The translations under genes and the position numbers were made by a program. 64,000 bases of DNA. It comes from Denitrovibrio acetiphilus DSM 12809. Lineage in GTDB: Bacteria; Chrysiogenota; Deferribacteres; Deferribacterales; Geovibrionaceae. The notes beneath the pieces are model-generated. The model saw nothing but the letters and a program-made list of their open reading frames with translations, did no database searches and was not told the DNA's origin. The DNA is taken from assembly GCF_000025725.1 (NCBI RefSeq), contig NC_013943.1:2294001-2358000 (forward strand), read 5' to 3'. This document shows positions 26,101 through 35,549 of this stretch, piece by piece (position 1 is the first letter of the stretch; each line of letters opens with the position of its first letter).

Positions 26101-27090
26101 ATGCTACACAATAATATGCTTCATAAAATACTCAAAGATAAAAACTCACCAAAAGAACACAGGCACAGAGTCTCAACAAAGACTAAACGCCTCATAATAC
26201 CTAAAAAATTTACTATCTCCAGATGGATCACACAGAATTTCTTTATCATCCTCGGGAGCGCAATATCAGCCTTAGGATATGTATTATTTCAAATCCCATT
26301 TGACCTTGCGGCAGGCGGCATCACAGGACTTGCTATTATCCTGCACCAGTACCTCCCTATAACAACAGGCATGGCGTATCTGCTTTTAAACATCCCCCTT
26401 GTCATATTGGGGTATTTCAAACTGGGCAAGATGAAGTTCCTCGGCTCAACGCTAATTGCTGTAATAACATTTTATATATTTACAGATTTCTTTGTAATAT
26501 ACCTGCCAGGAGCCTTTAAGCAGTACCCTATCTCTCAGGATTTGCTGCTGAATGCGATATATTCCGGCATCCTGTTCGGAATAGGGATGGGTATAATCTA
26601 CAGAGCGGGCGGAACTCTCGGAGGTACAAGCATTCCCGCAAGAATCCTACAGCAGAAAATGGGCTATCCACTCTCGCAGTCATACATGTTCACAGACCTT
26701 TCAATCATATTCATAGCCGGCTTTATTTTCAGTTGGGAAATAGCAATGCTTGGCGTGCTTGCTCTTGTACTTTCAGGCATAGTAACCGACTTTGTCATGG
26801 AGGGGAGCAGCCAGGTTCGTACCGCATTTATTATCACCAAGCACCCTAAAGTGCTCAGCAACACACTTATGGCTGAACTCGGCAGAGGTGTCAGCACATG
26901 GATGATCAAAGGCGGATACACCGAAGCTGACCAGACAATGGTTTACTGCACAGTACGCCGTTCGCAGGTGAGCGACCTGAAATACCTTGTAGCCGCTGTT
27001 GATGAAAAAGCATTTCTCGTAATAGGAACTGCCCAGCAGGCATGGGGTGGAGTTGGCTTTAACCAGCTTAAACACCGCAAAGCTGACTAA
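26101..27090 (+). CDS. YitT-family membrane protein (DUF161 + DUF2179)
   Basis: 329 residues. After a basic N-terminal tail of about 40 residues come five to six membrane spans with the repeated DUF161 pattern (FDLAAGGITGLAIIL and RAGGTLGGTSIPARIL). The cytoplasmic DUF2179 domain spans about 230-325 (AFIITKHPKVLSNTLMAEL, TEADQTMVYCTVRRSQV). This family is widespread in bacteria with no firmly known transport substrate. The start ATG 26101 has a weak AGG upstream; ATG 26116 is an alternative. Divergent from tetR. Confidence 0.85.
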   Translation: MLHNNMLHKILKDKNSPKEHRHRVSTKTKRLIIPKKFTISRWITQNFFIILGSAISALGYVLFQIPFDLAAGGITGLAIILHQYLPITTGMAYLLLNIPLVILGYFKLGKMKFLGSTLIAVITFYIFTDFFVIYLPGAFKQYPISQDLLLNAIYSGILFGIGMGIIYRAGGTLGGTSIPARILQQKMGYPLSQSYMFTDLSIIFIAGFIFSWEIAMLGVLALVLSGIVTDFVMEGSSQVRTAFIITKHPKVLSNTLMAELGRGVSTWMIKGGYTEADQTMVYCTVRRSQVSDLKYLVAAVDEKAFLVIGTAQQAWGGVGFNQLKHRKAD

Positions 27091-27438
27091 CATCTCAACA
27101 CCTCTGACCTTTTCTTAAACCCTTCACAAAATTAATTAATAATATTCTTACGTCTAAATACAGTTTGCTAATGCTTTTAACCTGCATTCTTCATAACTTC
27201 TTCGAATTTACATTCATACTAACATAAAAAATTACATTTCATCTTAAAGATCACAACAACTAATCCTCCTCCATCTTTTAAACTATTGATAAACAACACT
27301 ATAACCATATCTCTTTTTTACATTTTTCATTACATTTTATATGTAAAATTACTTTACATTTGAAATAGATAATGGTATATAACTACCTATAGTTCATAGA
27401 TTTTAGTATTACATTTTCTGTATAACGAGGTATTACAT
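27091..27438. promoter_or_regulatory. Fic gene upstream region with repeated TTACATTT motif
   Basis: Very AT-rich stretch. TTACAT, mostly as TTACATTT, recurs in direct orientation near 27232, 27319, 27330, 27354, 27411 and 27432 (the last just before the start codon). One copy forms a perfect palindrome TTACAT-TTTAT-ATGTAA (27330-27346). A good promoter follows at once: TTTACA (27353-27358), 17 bases, TATATA (27376-27381). No gene is seen. The repeats look like sites for a DNA-binding protein, possibly the HTH of the Fic protein encoded next. Confidence 0.55.
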
Positions 27439-28566
27439 ATGGTTACGAAAAGAGTTACAGCAACATCAAAGGTTTTCCTATTCAGCGATTCTTTCGATAA
27501 AAAAATACTCAACGAATTTCTAACCAGAGCAGCAATCCTAAACACCACCATCAGCGACATTCCAATGCTCCCTCAGCAAGCATCAGACATAGATACAGAG
27601 ATCATAGCCTCATCTATTTCAGGCACAGCGGCAATAGATGGTAATCCCTACACAGAAAGCGATATCCGCTCGGTCATGGAAAAGACAGATACAGAAAACT
27701 ACTCACTCAACCACAAAATAGAGATAGAAAATCTGATAGCAGCCTATGAATCACTTGATTTATTTTCTGCTGAAGGTAAAAATTTTATAATAACTGAGGA
27801 ATTCATTAAAAATCTGCATCATTCTTTAACACAAGACCTCACTTACAAAGGCAATACTCCCGGATGCTACAGAGACAAGCTCGTCAAGGTCGGCTCTGAA
27901 CAACACGGCGGCATTTATCGCCCTCCGTCAACCAGAAACGACATTGAACAGCTCATGAAATCTTTCATCGAATGGATAAACAGTGACGAGCTCCTGAACG
28001 CCTCTCCATTCGTCCGCGCAGCCCTTGCACACTACCACCTTTCACTGATACACCCTTTCTTCTCCGGCAACGGGCGCACAGCAAGGCTTCTGGAGGCATA
28101 CATCCTGCACTCTGCCAATATCCGGCACGTATCAAAAATGCTTGCAGGTTATTATTACCGCAACATGGACAGGTACTTCCTCTCCTTTAGCCAGACTAAA
28201 CGCAAGAGCAAAGACACCACACCGTTTCTTCTCTTTGTACTCGAGGCAGTTAATGCATGCCTTGATGAGTTGAAGGAACGTGTCTACGGTTATCTTTATG
28301 ACCTGACTATGCGGGAATACCTGAGCATCATGAAAAATGACGGTGACCTGAACACAAGACAGTACGAGCTTGTGCTTCTTATGATGGAAAAAGATATAGA
28401 GATTACACTCACAGGACTGCAGACCAACAAACCTTTTGTTTACCTTTACAGCGATGTTACTGAACAAACCGCAAGAAGAGATTTAAAAAAACTGACGGAA
28501 CTGAACTTACTGAGTAGTGAGGATGGAAAATCTTACTCTCTATGCTTTGACATGCTTTCTTTCTGA
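27439..28566 (+). CDS. Fic-family AMPylase-like protein with intact active site
   Basis: 375 residues. A Fic N-terminal helix region contains TAAIDGNP (63-70), which fits the inhibitory helix pattern (S/T)xxxE(G/N) with Asp for Glu. The Fic core has a complete HPFFSGNGRTAR starting at catalytic His205. A C-terminal winged helix (EQTARRDLKKLTEL) is present. This class transfers AMP or another nucleotide monophosphate to protein hydroxyls, often its own. GAGG lies eight bases before the ATG. It is the only one of the three Fic paralogues in this window with the catalytic His. No Doc-type partner antitoxin is adjacent; inhibition may be intramolecular. Confidence 0.9.
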   Translation: MVTKRVTATSKVFLFSDSFDKKILNEFLTRAAILNTTISDIPMLPQQASDIDTEIIASSISGTAAIDGNPYTESDIRSVMEKTDTENYSLNHKIEIENLIAAYESLDLFSAEGKNFIITEEFIKNLHHSLTQDLTYKGNTPGCYRDKLVKVGSEQHGGIYRPPSTRNDIEQLMKSFIEWINSDELLNASPFVRAALAHYHLSLIHPFFSGNGRTARLLEAYILHSANIRHVSKMLAGYYYRNMDRYFLSFSQTKRKSKDTTPFLLFVLEAVNACLDELKERVYGYLYDLTMREYLSIMKNDGDLNTRQYELVLLMMEKDIEITLTGLQTNKPFVYLYSDVTEQTARRDLKKLTELNLLSSEDGKSYSLCFDMLSF

Positions 28567-28853
28567 TATTATTGAGTTTTATTAAAGCCTCACTATCGAC
28601 ATCTGCTTTTTTAAGCATTTGCCGTGCCCTATGGCACTCCTTAGCTGCTTTCAGCTATTGTGCATGCATTTAAGTAAGAGTTGATTTTTCTGAACATAAT
28701 CCCATATTAGTTGTATCATAGAAATGTACATCAAATGTACAAAGTGAAATCCGGAGCATACGGAGTCGGAACAATTATTTAAGTGTCACAACATATAAAC
28801 CGCACTCCTTGGCTGCCGCTTATCTTGAACGATAATCGGCTTTAAATATTAAA
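28567..28853. other. Intergenic stretch after Fic gene
   Basis: About 290 bases without a supported gene. It contains several short inverted pieces (for example CCGGAGCAT near 28752, complementary to ATGCTCCGG at 28873-28881) that may be remnants of a duplicated terminator hairpin. Confidence 0.35.
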
Positions 28854-28883
28854 AGTCGGAGTGTCTTATGAGATGCTCCGGCT
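28854..28883 (-). terminator. Terminator at the end of the dcw cluster
   Basis: Thirteen-base arms 28854-28866 and 28871-28883 pair with three G-U wobbles around a TATG loop. On the minus strand TTTT and an AT-rich tail follow. It begins two bases after the glycosyltransferase stop. Confidence 0.65.
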
Positions 28884-28885
28884 CT

Positions 28886-29929
28886 TTATTTCAGGAATTT
28901 ACTGAATTTGTCTCCAAAATCATCAAGACTGTAAACGGTCGTAGACCTGTCAAAATCATTAAGCAGCTCTGCAAGAGCCTCCCAGTCGTCTTTAGGGTAT
29001 ACATTTTTAGATATCTCAGGCAGGACACCTGTATCAGATGTTATGAGAGGTACTCCGCACGCCATGGCTTCCATACCGACACGGCAGATCGCCTCTGAAC
29101 CGAGAGAGGAAACAACGCACACATCAAGGCAGTTGTATATGTCCGCAATATCATCCCTCTTTCCTGTTATAACAGAGATATGTCTTATCCCATGTTCATC
29201 CAGAGCCCTTTCAACATCTGATGTGCTGCTGACAGCATCAAATCCGGCTATTACAAGACGTATGTCCTGACGACCGCCGTGATAAAGCTTTGCAACTGCT
29301 TTTATGAGGTTACTATGCCCTTTGATCGGGTCAAACCGTCCAACTATACCCACAACAAAATTATCTTCGCCAAAGCCAAACTCGTCCCGAAGCTTTATTC
29401 TGGCAAATCCGCTGGGTTTAAAGACTTCAGTATCCACACCGCCATAAATAACATTCAGCCCTATTTCAGGCGTGTTAAGTATATCCATGTACTGCTGTTT
29501 AATAAACTGTCCGGATGTGACAATGGCATCAGTGCATTTATTATGAAAGACTCTGTTCAGCCTTCCGTTTTTCGGCGGACGGATGTCGCCTCTGACACGG
29601 ATTAGCTTATATTTCTGTTTAGTAATACGCCTATAGGCAAAATACCAATAGAATTCACCCCTGTTGCATATGATAATTTCCGGCTGAAAACTCATCATAA
29701 GCTTGTCCATGGCGCCCATAGCCGACAGCACCCGAAACGGGTCTGATTTGTTGATATCGACCTCGAAAGTTTCGAGGCCGACACCATGAGCTTTAAGGAC
29801 AGGAGGTGTACCAGGTAGACCGCACACAACGACATCGTGTCCTCTGCGCTTGAGGACAGACGAAAGGTTCACGGCATACCAGGCAGTTGCGTTAAACCAC
29901 CTGACGTTTATCACGTTCAGGATACGCAC
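28886..29929 (-). CDS. GT4-type glycosyltransferase at the end of the dcw cluster
   Basis: 347 residues, GT-B fold. Seen: an N-terminal Rossmann start MRILNVINVRWFNATAWYAVNL, the linker VIYGGVDTEVFKPSG, the nucleotide-sugar domain beginning VVGIVGRFDPIKGH, and the E-x7-E motif SEAICRVGMEAMACGVP. Family members build lipopolysaccharide or exopolysaccharide. It starts with GTG 29929, 11 bases after the ftsZ stop, so it is co-transcribed with division genes, an uncommon place for such an enzyme. Sugar donor and acceptor are unknown. Confidence 0.85.
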   Translation of the reverse strand: MRILNVINVRWFNATAWYAVNLSSVLKRRGHDVVVCGLPGTPPVLKAHGVGLETFEVDINKSDPFRVLSAMGAMDKLMMSFQPEIIICNRGEFYWYFAYRRITKQKYKLIRVRGDIRPPKNGRLNRVFHNKCTDAIVTSGQFIKQQYMDILNTPEIGLNVIYGGVDTEVFKPSGFARIKLRDEFGFGEDNFVVGIVGRFDPIKGHSNLIKAVAKLYHGGRQDIRLVIAGFDAVSSTSDVERALDEHGIRHISVITGKRDDIADIYNCLDVCVVSSLGSEAICRVGMEAMACGVPLITSDTGVLPEISKNVYPKDDWEALAELLNDFDRSTTVYSLDDFGDKFSKFLK

Positions 29930-29940
29930 CTCGTACTCTT

Positions 29941-31068
29941 CTAATCCGCCTGATTTCTGAGGTAAGCCGGAAGCTCGGATTCCTCTTCATTGAAATCAGA
30001 CAGAGTTTTTAACCTGTGATCGTTCTTTCTTATACTGCCGAGTGTTCTCTTTATATCTTTCCCCGATGTTGCTTTCTCGGCAAAGCTTTCAAGGTCTACT
30101 GCCTTTTTTTCACGGGCTTTACCAAGACCTGTTGCAACAACAGTAACCCTGATTTCGCCGTTCATGTTCGGGTCAAGCACAACACCTTTAAAGATGTTCG
30201 CCTCTTCTCCGGCAGCCTCATAAATCTTAAGTGCGATGTTCTCCATCTCGTGCATACGGAAATCCATACCACATGTAATGTTAAGCAGCAGTGCTTCTGC
30301 GCCGGCGATGGATGCATCTGTAATAAGCGGAGAGTTAAGAGCGCGCTCAGCAGCAACGAGGTCTCTGTTCTCCCCTTCACCGACACCGATACCCATGAGA
30401 GCCATCCCTTTGGAGCCCATGATCGTACGGATATCAGCAAAGTCGACGTTCACAACGCCACTGGAGTTAATAGCATCAGAGATCCCCTGAACGCCCTGAC
30501 GCAGAACATCATCCGCCATCTTGAACGCTTCATCAAAGAGTGTATTCTCTCTGCACTGATCCAGTATTTTATCGTTATGGACAGTAATATATGTGTCAAC
30601 ATGCTCTTTCAGGAACTTAAGCCCCTGATCGGCAAATGTATTTCTCTTTTTACCCTCGAAAGCGAAAGGTTTTGAAACCACGGCGACAGTAAGTGCGCCC
30701 AGGTCTTTAGCAATGCTTGCGATAACCGGTGCTGCGCCTGTACCTGTTCCGCCCCCCATGCCTGCTGTTACAAAAACAAGGTCAGCCCCTCGGAGCTGCT
30801 CTTCAATCGCTTCCATATCCTCTATTGCGGACTTCTTCCCCACTTCCGGGTTTCCGCCTGCGCCAAGACCTCTTGTTATAGTTGTCCCCAGCTGAATTTT
30901 AACCGGAGCAAGGTTCGCCTTGAGCGCCTGAGCATCAGTATTTGCCGCGATAAAATCGACATCCTCTATGCCCGCCCTTATCATGTTGTTTACAGCATTG
31001 CCGCCTGCGCCGCCAACACCCACAACTTTGATGACCGCATTACTGGCGATCTCTGTGAATTCAAACAT
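29941..31068 (-). CDS. ftsZ: Cell division tubulin homologue FtsZ
   Basis: 375 residues. GTP-binding signature GGGTGTG near 107-113, T7 loop with [11 protein letters not shown], and a C-terminal tail [11 protein letters not shown] that matches the conserved peptide binding FtsA/ZipA. Polymerises at mid-cell to form the Z-ring. AGGAGG stands six bases before the ATG. A 101-base gap to ftsA, the largest but one in the 3' half of the cluster, could hold an extra ftsZ promoter, but none is obvious. Confidence 0.98.
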   Translation of the reverse strand: MFEFTEIASNAVIKVVGVGGAGGNAVNNMIRAGIEDVDFIAANTDAQALKANLAPVKIQLGTTITRGLGAGGNPEVGKKSAIEDMEAIEEQLRGADLVFVTAGMGGGTGTGAAPVIASIAKDLGALTVAVVSKPFAFEGKKRNTFADQGLKFLKEHVDTYITVHNDKILDQCRENTLFDEAFKMADDVLRQGVQGISDAINSSGVVNVDFADIRTIMGSKGMALMGIGVGEGENRDLVAAERALNSPLITDASIAGAEALLLNITCGMDFRMHEMENIALKIYEAAGEEANIFKGVVLDPNMNGEIRVTVVATGLGKAREKKAVDLESFAEKATSGKDIKRTLGSIRKNDHRLKTLSDFNEEESELPAYLRNQAD

Positions 31069-31169
31069 TTTGTTCCTCCTGCAAAAGCTCGTTTTGCTGA
31101 TTGTCCCGTTTAAGCTCGATACAAATTTCCTGTCATTGCAGCATAAACCGCAGCGACTTCACTTCCTGA

Positions 31170-32405
31170 TTAAAAAAACTCTCCGAACCAGCTCTTCATT
31201 CTTCCGAGTACATTTACAAATGCCTTCTCGTCCGAGCCGGAGAGTTTGTTACCCTGCTGATGTCCTTTCCTGGCTGCTACCATAGCAAGTCCAACAACAG
31301 TTGCGTATTTAGGGTCTGTCACATAGTCCGCCAGTCCGCCAACCTTGTCCGGTTTCCCCAGCCTGACAGGCACCCCAAGAATCTCTGCGGCAAGATGCTC
31401 TATCCCGTCATGATTAGCCAGACCGCCTGTTATAACGACTCCGGCACCGAGATGATCCATCAGACCTTTATATTGCAGTTCCCCTTTGAAAATCTGAAAA
31501 ACCTCTTCGGCTCTCGCCTGAAGTATCTGTGTCACCACAGGTTTTCCAACTTCTCTCGGCGGACGCCCGCCAACAGTAGGAACCTCTATCACATCATCTT
31601 CCTCAACCATAGGCATCCAGACACACCCATGCTTAATCTTCAGCTTTTCAGCTTCAGACTCCGGAGTGTTCAGCCCTATTGCGAGGTCTTTAGTAAAGTT
31701 TCTGCCTCCGATAAGAAGGGCTGCCGTATGAAACACAGCACCTTGTTTATAAACAGCCAGATCAGATGTCCCGCCTCCGCCGTCTATAATGCACACTCCT
31801 ATCTCTTTCTCATCGTCACTAAGCACAGACTCTGAAGAGGCAAGTTGCTCTAAAACTATGTCATCAACGATAATTCCGGCTTTTTCACAGCTTTTCACTA
31901 TATTCTGAGCACTGGATACCGCACCTGTGATAATGTGAACATCAGCTTCGAGTCTGACTCCGGTCATTCCCACCGGGTCTTTGATCTCGCTCTGCCCATC
32001 CAGAATAAACTGCTGAGGAAGTATGGCAAGTATCTCGTTGCCAACAGTAATATTAGTTGCAGCGGCTGTTTCTATAACTCTTTCAACATCTTTATGAGTA
32101 ATTTCACGTCCGCCCTTAACTGCTATTGTTCCTCTCTGGTTAAAGCTTTTTATATGTCCGCCGGCAATACCAGCGGTAGCTCTTTTAATCTGAACGCCAG
32201 ACATGCGCTCTGCTTCTGCCACAGCATCTTTAATGCTTGCGACAGTTGCATCAATATTCACGACCACACCCCTGCGGATACCCTCACTGGGAGCTTTGCC
32301 CAGTCCGATAATATCCAGACTTCCGTCTTCGTTCTTGCTCGCAACAACAACACATATTTTTGTTGTGCCGAAATCAAGACCGACAAAGATGTTGTCTCCT
32401 GCCAT
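31170..32405 (-). CDS. ftsA: Cell division actin-like protein FtsA
   Basis: 411 residues. Actin-type ATP-binding motifs: VGLDFGTTKICVVV at the start, CIIDGGGGTSDLAVY in the middle and VVITGGLANHDGIEHLA late. The 1C (SHS2) region lies between about 85 and 165. The C-terminus MKSWFGEFF is an amphipathic membrane anchor. It tethers FtsZ to the membrane. The start overlaps the ftsQ stop as TAATG. Confidence 0.97.
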   Translation of the reverse strand: MAGDNIFVGLDFGTTKICVVVASKNEDGSLDIIGLGKAPSEGIRRGVVVNIDATVASIKDAVAEAERMSGVQIKRATAGIAGGHIKSFNQRGTIAVKGGREITHKDVERVIETAAATNITVGNEILAILPQQFILDGQSEIKDPVGMTGVRLEADVHIITGAVSSAQNIVKSCEKAGIIVDDIVLEQLASSESVLSDDEKEIGVCIIDGGGGTSDLAVYKQGAVFHTAALLIGGRNFTKDLAIGLNTPESEAEKLKIKHGCVWMPMVEEDDVIEVPTVGGRPPREVGKPVVTQILQARAEEVFQIFKGELQYKGLMDHLGAGVVITGGLANHDGIEHLAAEILGVPVRLGKPDKVGGLADYVTDPKYATVVGLAMVAARKGHQQGNKLSGSDEKAFVNVLGRMKSWFGEFF

Positions 32406-33088
32406 TACATCACCCCTTTGACATATATTTTATCGGGTATGCGCATATCCACATACTCAATGGATTTATATCTTTTCTTTACAGTGCTCTGATAGACTTT
32501 AAAGAGCTTTGCAAACTCTTCTCTGTCGTAGTTGCCGAGGATTCTTATTCCACCGTCAGAAACTGTGAAATAAAATTTCTTAAGCTCCACCTCAGCATCT
32601 TCCAGATTTGCAGTATTTTCGTAAATGCGGATAAACTCTCTGAAATCCTGCTCATTCACACTGCTGTCCATGCGGACTTTAGCTTCTTTGCAATCCTCTT
32701 TGATGAGAAGACCGCTGGCTGTCGCTGTAAAGCACCCTTTGGTTGTTGTCAGGCTAAAGACCGGAGTCTTCTCAAAAACAACAACTTCGAGTCTGTCAGG
32801 AAATACCTTCCTGACTTCCATACGCTCTACCCAAGTGTCGTCGACATTTTCTATATTTGTATTCTTAATATCAAAGATGCTTTTACCTACTAATGATTTG
32901 ACCATATTATCAACTTTTTTCTGGTCAGCCTTTATAACACCTTTAACATGCACACTCTTCACTTTGAAATAACCGCTGTCTGAAAGTGCAACAGCGCCGG
33001 ATGTGACGCCAATTACAAACAGACTAACGGTTAACAGCGCAAAGACTGTTACTGCCGCAAATCTTAAAATCCCTTTTTTCTTAGCCAT
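32405..33088 (-). CDS. ftsQ: Cell division protein FtsQ
   Basis: 227 residues. Short basic tail MAKKKGILR, one membrane span about 9-33, a POTRA domain (YFKVKSVHVKGVIKADQKKVDNMV) and a beta domain to the end (RIPDKIYVKG). Part of the FtsQLB scaffold in the periplasm. Coupled to ftsA by a one-base overlap. Separated from ddl by 177 bases with a hairpin, unlike the overlaps upstream. Confidence 0.93.
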   Translation of the reverse strand: MAKKKGILRFAAVTVFALLTVSLFVIGVTSGAVALSDSGYFKVKSVHVKGVIKADQKKVDNMVKSLVGKSIFDIKNTNIENVDDTWVERMEVRKVFPDRLEVVVFEKTPVFSLTTTKGCFTATASGLLIKEDCKEAKVRMDSSVNEQDFREFIRIYENTANLEDAEVELKKFYFTVSDGGIRILGNYDREEFAKLFKVYQSTVKKRYKSIEYVDMRIPDKIYVKGVM

Positions 33089-33223
33089 TACTCAACTCCG
33101 TTTAAGTAACGTCCGCTCTTTCCTGTCGGACTGCATTGCTCTCGCCTTTCGATGCGTCCTGCATCTCCACGGCTTGCAGGCATAAGTTCCTTATTACCTT
33201 TATTCTGGTCTGTCACTGCTGAA

Positions 33224-33246
33224 AACTTAAGCCTTTCACTTAAGTT
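33224..33246. repeat. Perfect inverted repeat between ddl and ftsQ
   Basis: AACTTAAG (33224-33231) and CTTAAGTT (33239-33246), 7-base loop. A further CACTG/CAGTG pair lies outside, so a longer imperfect stem is possible. No T run, so not a normal terminator; maybe an mRNA processing or pausing structure. Confidence 0.55.
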
Positions 33247-33265
33247 CTGTTCACAGTGGCTTCAA

Positions 33266-34162
33266 CTACCTTTTATCTTTAAATGCTCCGAGGAGCATCT
33301 TTTCCACCATGTTATCAAAGCTCATTCCTGCTTTGTTTGCAGCTTTGGGAAGAAGGCTTGTTTCCGTCATGCCGGGGAGAGTGTTCACCTCCAGCACATA
33401 CGGCGTCCTGCCGTCATACATAATATCCGCCCTTCCATATCCGCTGCATCCCAATACATCAAAAGCTTTCATGGCAGCATTTTCAACGCACTCTGTTTCA
33501 CTTGCGGAAAGCCCTGTGTCAAAAACATACTCCGTCATCCCTTTGGTATACTTGGACTCGTAGTCGTAAACACCTTTCTTAGGTCTGATACAGATCACAG
33601 GGAGGGTTTCCCCGTCCAGAATGCTCACAGTCAGTTCAACTCCCTTAATACACTCTTCCACGATAACTTTTGAGTCATATTTAAACGCGTCTTCCAGTTT
33701 GCTGAAATACTCTTCTTCGTTCTGAACAATGTGTATCCCAACGCTTGAGCCCTGCCTTGCAGGTTTGATAACGCAGCATTCAAAGGGCATCCCCTTCTTT
33801 GGCGCATTAAGCTCTATATAATCAGGTGTAGTTACGCCACCTTTAATAAACCGCTCTTTTGAAAGTAGTTTATCAAAAGCAACCATATTTGCCTGATATG
33901 AAGAGCCGGTATATGGCATCCCTATGATATCAAGCATTCCCTGCACCCGTCCGTCTTCTCCGTATGTCCCATGCAGAGCGATAAAACAAACATCTGCACC
34001 GGCTTCACTTATCTTCTGCGCAACATCTCTGTCCATATCTATCAGAACTGTTTTATAGCCGAGGCGCACAAGGGAATCGTATGCAGCCTGTCCGCTACGC
34101 AGTGAAACTTCTCTCTCTGCTGACATCCCGCCGTAAAGGACGGCAACTTTTTTATCTTTCAT
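33266..34162 (-). CDS. ddl: D-alanine--D-alanine ligase
   Basis: 298 residues, ATP-grasp. Start motif VAVLYGGMSAEREVSLRSG, ATP site KPARQGSSVGI, substrate region YDYESKY typical of D-Ala:D-Ala rather than D-Ala:D-Lac enzymes, and Mg site RADIMYDG...EVNTLPGMT. Makes the D-Ala-D-Ala used by MurF. Overlaps murC by 11 bases; murB, often found between these two genes, is missing. Confidence 0.97.
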   Translation of the reverse strand: MKDKKVAVLYGGMSAEREVSLRSGQAAYDSLVRLGYKTVLIDMDRDVAQKISEAGADVCFIALHGTYGEDGRVQGMLDIIGMPYTGSSYQANMVAFDKLLSKERFIKGGVTTPDYIELNAPKKGMPFECCVIKPARQGSSVGIHIVQNEEEYFSKLEDAFKYDSKVIVEECIKGVELTVSILDGETLPVICIRPKKGVYDYESKYTKGMTEYVFDTGLSASETECVENAAMKAFDVLGCSGYGRADIMYDGRTPYVLEVNTLPGMTETSLLPKAANKAGMSFDNMVEKMLLGAFKDKR

Positions 34163-35549
34163 TTCTTTTCATCCTCACAGCTTCAGAAAGCTCAAAAGAG
34201 AACTTTGTGATGCTCCCTGCTCCGAGTGTCAGCATGACAGTGCCGTCACATCCGTATTCATGCAGATATTCAAAAATCCCGTCAAAGCCAGGAATATATT
34301 TTACATTCTTAAAGCCTCTGGTCTTTATCTCTTTAACCATCGCCTCAGAGTCCACTCCATCAATCTTTTCTTCACTGGCGGCATAAATGTCTGTGATAAA
34401 AAGCATATCAGCGTCAAAAAACGCAGTGGCAAATTCCTTCATAAGTGCCGCCGTACGGGAATACCTATGCGGCTGAAATATAGCCAGTATCTTCTTATCC
34501 GGATATGCTCCGCGTACAGCCTTCAGCGTAGTTTTGATTTCTGTAGGGTGATGTCCGTAGTCGTCCATAACGATGCATTCGCCATCGTCATATCTTGATG
34601 TCAGTCTCCGCTGCACCCCTTTGAAGCCCTCAAGTGCACGTTTTATAGTGCGGAAAGGGATGTCAAACTGTGTTGCAACTGCTATTGCGCCAAGCGCATT
34701 CAGAACATTGTGCTCCCCCGGAAATCCAAGTTTGATTCGTCCGGCTTTCTCACCGCTGATAATGACATCGAATTGCATCGAAAAGCCTTTCTGCTCGACA
34801 TTAACCCCATGAACATCCGCCTGTGCACGAAAACCGTATGTCACAAAACGTCTATCTATCAGCGGGATGAGGTCTGCTGTATTGTCATCTTCAAGACACA
34901 GCACGGCAGAACCGTAAAACGGCACCCTGGAGATAAAATCTGCAAATGTTCTTTTAACATCCTCAAGGTCTCTGTATGTGTCCGGGTGCTCAAAATCTAT
35001 ATTTGTAACAAGAGCCACCGAGGGGGACATTAACAGAAAGCTTCTGTCTGATTCGTCCGCTTCCGCAACGATCACATTACCGCTGCCAAGGGTGGCGTTT
35101 GTATCTTTTGTATTAAGTATCCCCCCGACAACGACAGTCGGATCGAGCTTTGCAGCGTTAAGAATCTCTGCCACCATTGATGTTGTAGTGGTCTTCCCGT
35201 GTGACCCAGAGATGGCAATAGAGTATTTAAGACGCATAAGCTCCGCCAGCATCTCCCCACGCTTGATAACAGGAATGAAGTTATCCTTTGCACACACAAG
35301 CTCAGGGTTAGTCTCTCTGACGGCAGAAGAATACACAACGACATCAGCTCCTTCAGCATTTTCGTATCTGTGTCCTGTCTGTATGCTGATCCCCATGTTC
35401 TGAAGACGTTTGACATTGGCTCCTTCTAAAAGGTCGGATCCGCTAACATCAAATCCCATAGTGTGCAGAACCTCGGCAATACCGCTCATGCCTATTCCGC
35501 CGATCCCCACAAAATGGATGTTTTTAACTTTTCCAAACACCTTATCCAA
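34152..35549 (-). CDS. murC: UDP-N-acetylmuramate--L-alanine ligase
   Basis: 465 residues. N-terminal Rossmann motif VGIGGIGMSGIAEVL, ATP loop SGSHGKTTTTSMV, MurC-specific VVGGILNTK and DDYGHHPTEI. Adds L-Ala to UDP-MurNAc in the cytoplasm. The start is TTG 35549, which overlaps the end of murG (the stop is within TTGGATAA); GGGGG lies eight bases before it. Confidence 0.97.
   Translation of the reverse strand: MDKVFGKVKNIHFVGIGGIGMSGIAEVLHTMGFDVSGSDLLEGANVKRLQNMGISIQTGHRYENAEGADVVVYSSAVRETNPELVCAKDNFIPVIKRGEMLAELMRLKYSIAISGSHGKTTTTSMVAEILNAAKLDPTVVVGGILNTKDTNATLGSGNVIVAEADESDRSFLLMSPSVALVTNIDFEHPDTYRDLEDVKRTFADFISRVPFYGSAVLCLEDDNTADLIPLIDRRFVTYGFRAQADVHGVNVEQKGFSMQFDVIISGEKAGRIKLGFPGEHNVLNALGAIAVATQFDIPFRTIKRALEGFKGVQRRLTSRYDDGECIVMDDYGHHPTEIKTTLKAVRGAYPDKKILAIFQPHRYSRTAALMKEFATAFFDADMLFITDIYAASEEKIDGVDSEAMVKEIKTRGFKNVKYIPGFDGIFEYLHEYGCDGTVMLTLGAGSITKFSFELSEAVRMKRNER

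Noticed and set aside
27439-28566. Classical toxin-antitoxin pair for the Fic gene
   Set aside because: No small antitoxin gene is adjacent; the inhibitory-type helix is within the protein.
30016-30675. 219-codon plus-strand frame opposite ftsZ
   Set aside because: Antisense shadow of ftsZ with no domain and no start signals.
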